Below are positions 6,180 to 6,230 of a DNA stretch of 6,230 nucleotides, in pieces. The position numbers and the translations under genes were made by a program. The notes under the pieces were generated by a model. The model was not told the origin of the DNA, ran no database searches, and saw nothing but the letters and a program-made list of their open reading frames with translations. This DNA is from an uncultured Catenibacterium sp. (GTDB lineage Bacteria > Bacillota_I > Bacilli_A > Erysipelotrichales > Coprobacillaceae). Each line of letters begins with the position of its first letter. The stretch's first letter is position 1. The DNA lies in NCBI GenBank assembly GCA_900764725.1, contig CAAFPB010000560.1, positions 1 through 6,230 of the forward strand. The letters are read 5' to 3'.

Positions 6180-6204
6180 GGGCGCACGCCCCTTATTCTA
6201 AATT
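6180..6204. repeat. Second GC-rich hairpin and imperfect copy of the palindrome's right half
   Basis: GGGCG (6180-6184) pairs with CGCCC (6187-6191). Positions 6184-6204 also match 6154-6174, the right half of the preceding palindrome, at 16 of 21 bases, offset by 30 bp. The two hairpins are joined by an alternating CG tract (6175-6180). The pair looks like one composite palindromic element. On the plus strand TTATTCTAAATTTTT follows, so a weak plus-strand terminator is a second possibility. Confidence 0.55.
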
Positions 6205-6230
6205 TTTGTATAAAAAATTGTCCATAGAAA

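Noticed and set aside
32..6230. CRISPR array, tRNA or rRNA genes
   Set aside because: I saw no regularly spaced repeats and no cloverleaf or rRNA-like sequence on either strand.

Overview
The window is AT-rich and reads like a low-GC Firmicute. The visible clues are strong AGGAGG-type ribosome binding sites, near-consensus sigma-A promoters, simple hairpin-plus-T-run terminators, and a short prolyl-tRNA synthetase with a C-terminal zinc site. A gut Erysipelotrichia-like organism would fit, but that is an impression and not proven here. The first 31 bases are uncut Illumina adapter, so genomic sequence starts at 32, at a library fragment end. The right edge stops just after a strong GC-rich palindrome. 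Both contig ends therefore look like assembly breaks near repeated DNA.

Left third (32-1541), mobile-element debris. On the minus strand lies the N-terminal part of a tyrosine recombinase whose frame breaks at 67-69 but continues in the -1 frame up to the adapter. Upstream of it is a perfect 14-bp inverted repeat (490-503 / 542-555). It abuts, on the plus strand, the C-terminal half of an ISL3-family transposase that begins abruptly at about 572. The simplest reading is that the recombinase-bearing element inserted into, or recombined with, an older ISL3 copy. A 64-residue, strongly acidic ORF of unknown function (1257-1451) follows the transposase with its own ribosome binding site.

Middle and right (1457-5938), core housekeeping genes on the minus strand. 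In transcription order these are proS (prolyl-tRNA synthetase, own promoter and terminator), then trkA and trkH (potassium uptake regulator and channel) as a two-gene operon. The operon has a near-consensus promoter, an 8-bp trkA/trkH coding overlap and its own terminator. TrkA is the cytoplasmic NAD(H)-binding RCK protein that gates the TrkH membrane channel, so the two genes form one transport system.

Right end (5941-6230), no convincing gene. It holds a doubtful 39-codon ORF or gene remnant, then a 38-bp perfect palindrome followed by a second GC-rich hairpin and an imperfect repeat of the first, resembling a REP-like element. I do not see a clearly new biological system. The items most worth checking are the split recombinase with its possible slippery site, the inverted repeat beside it, the acidic ORF, and the palindromic element.
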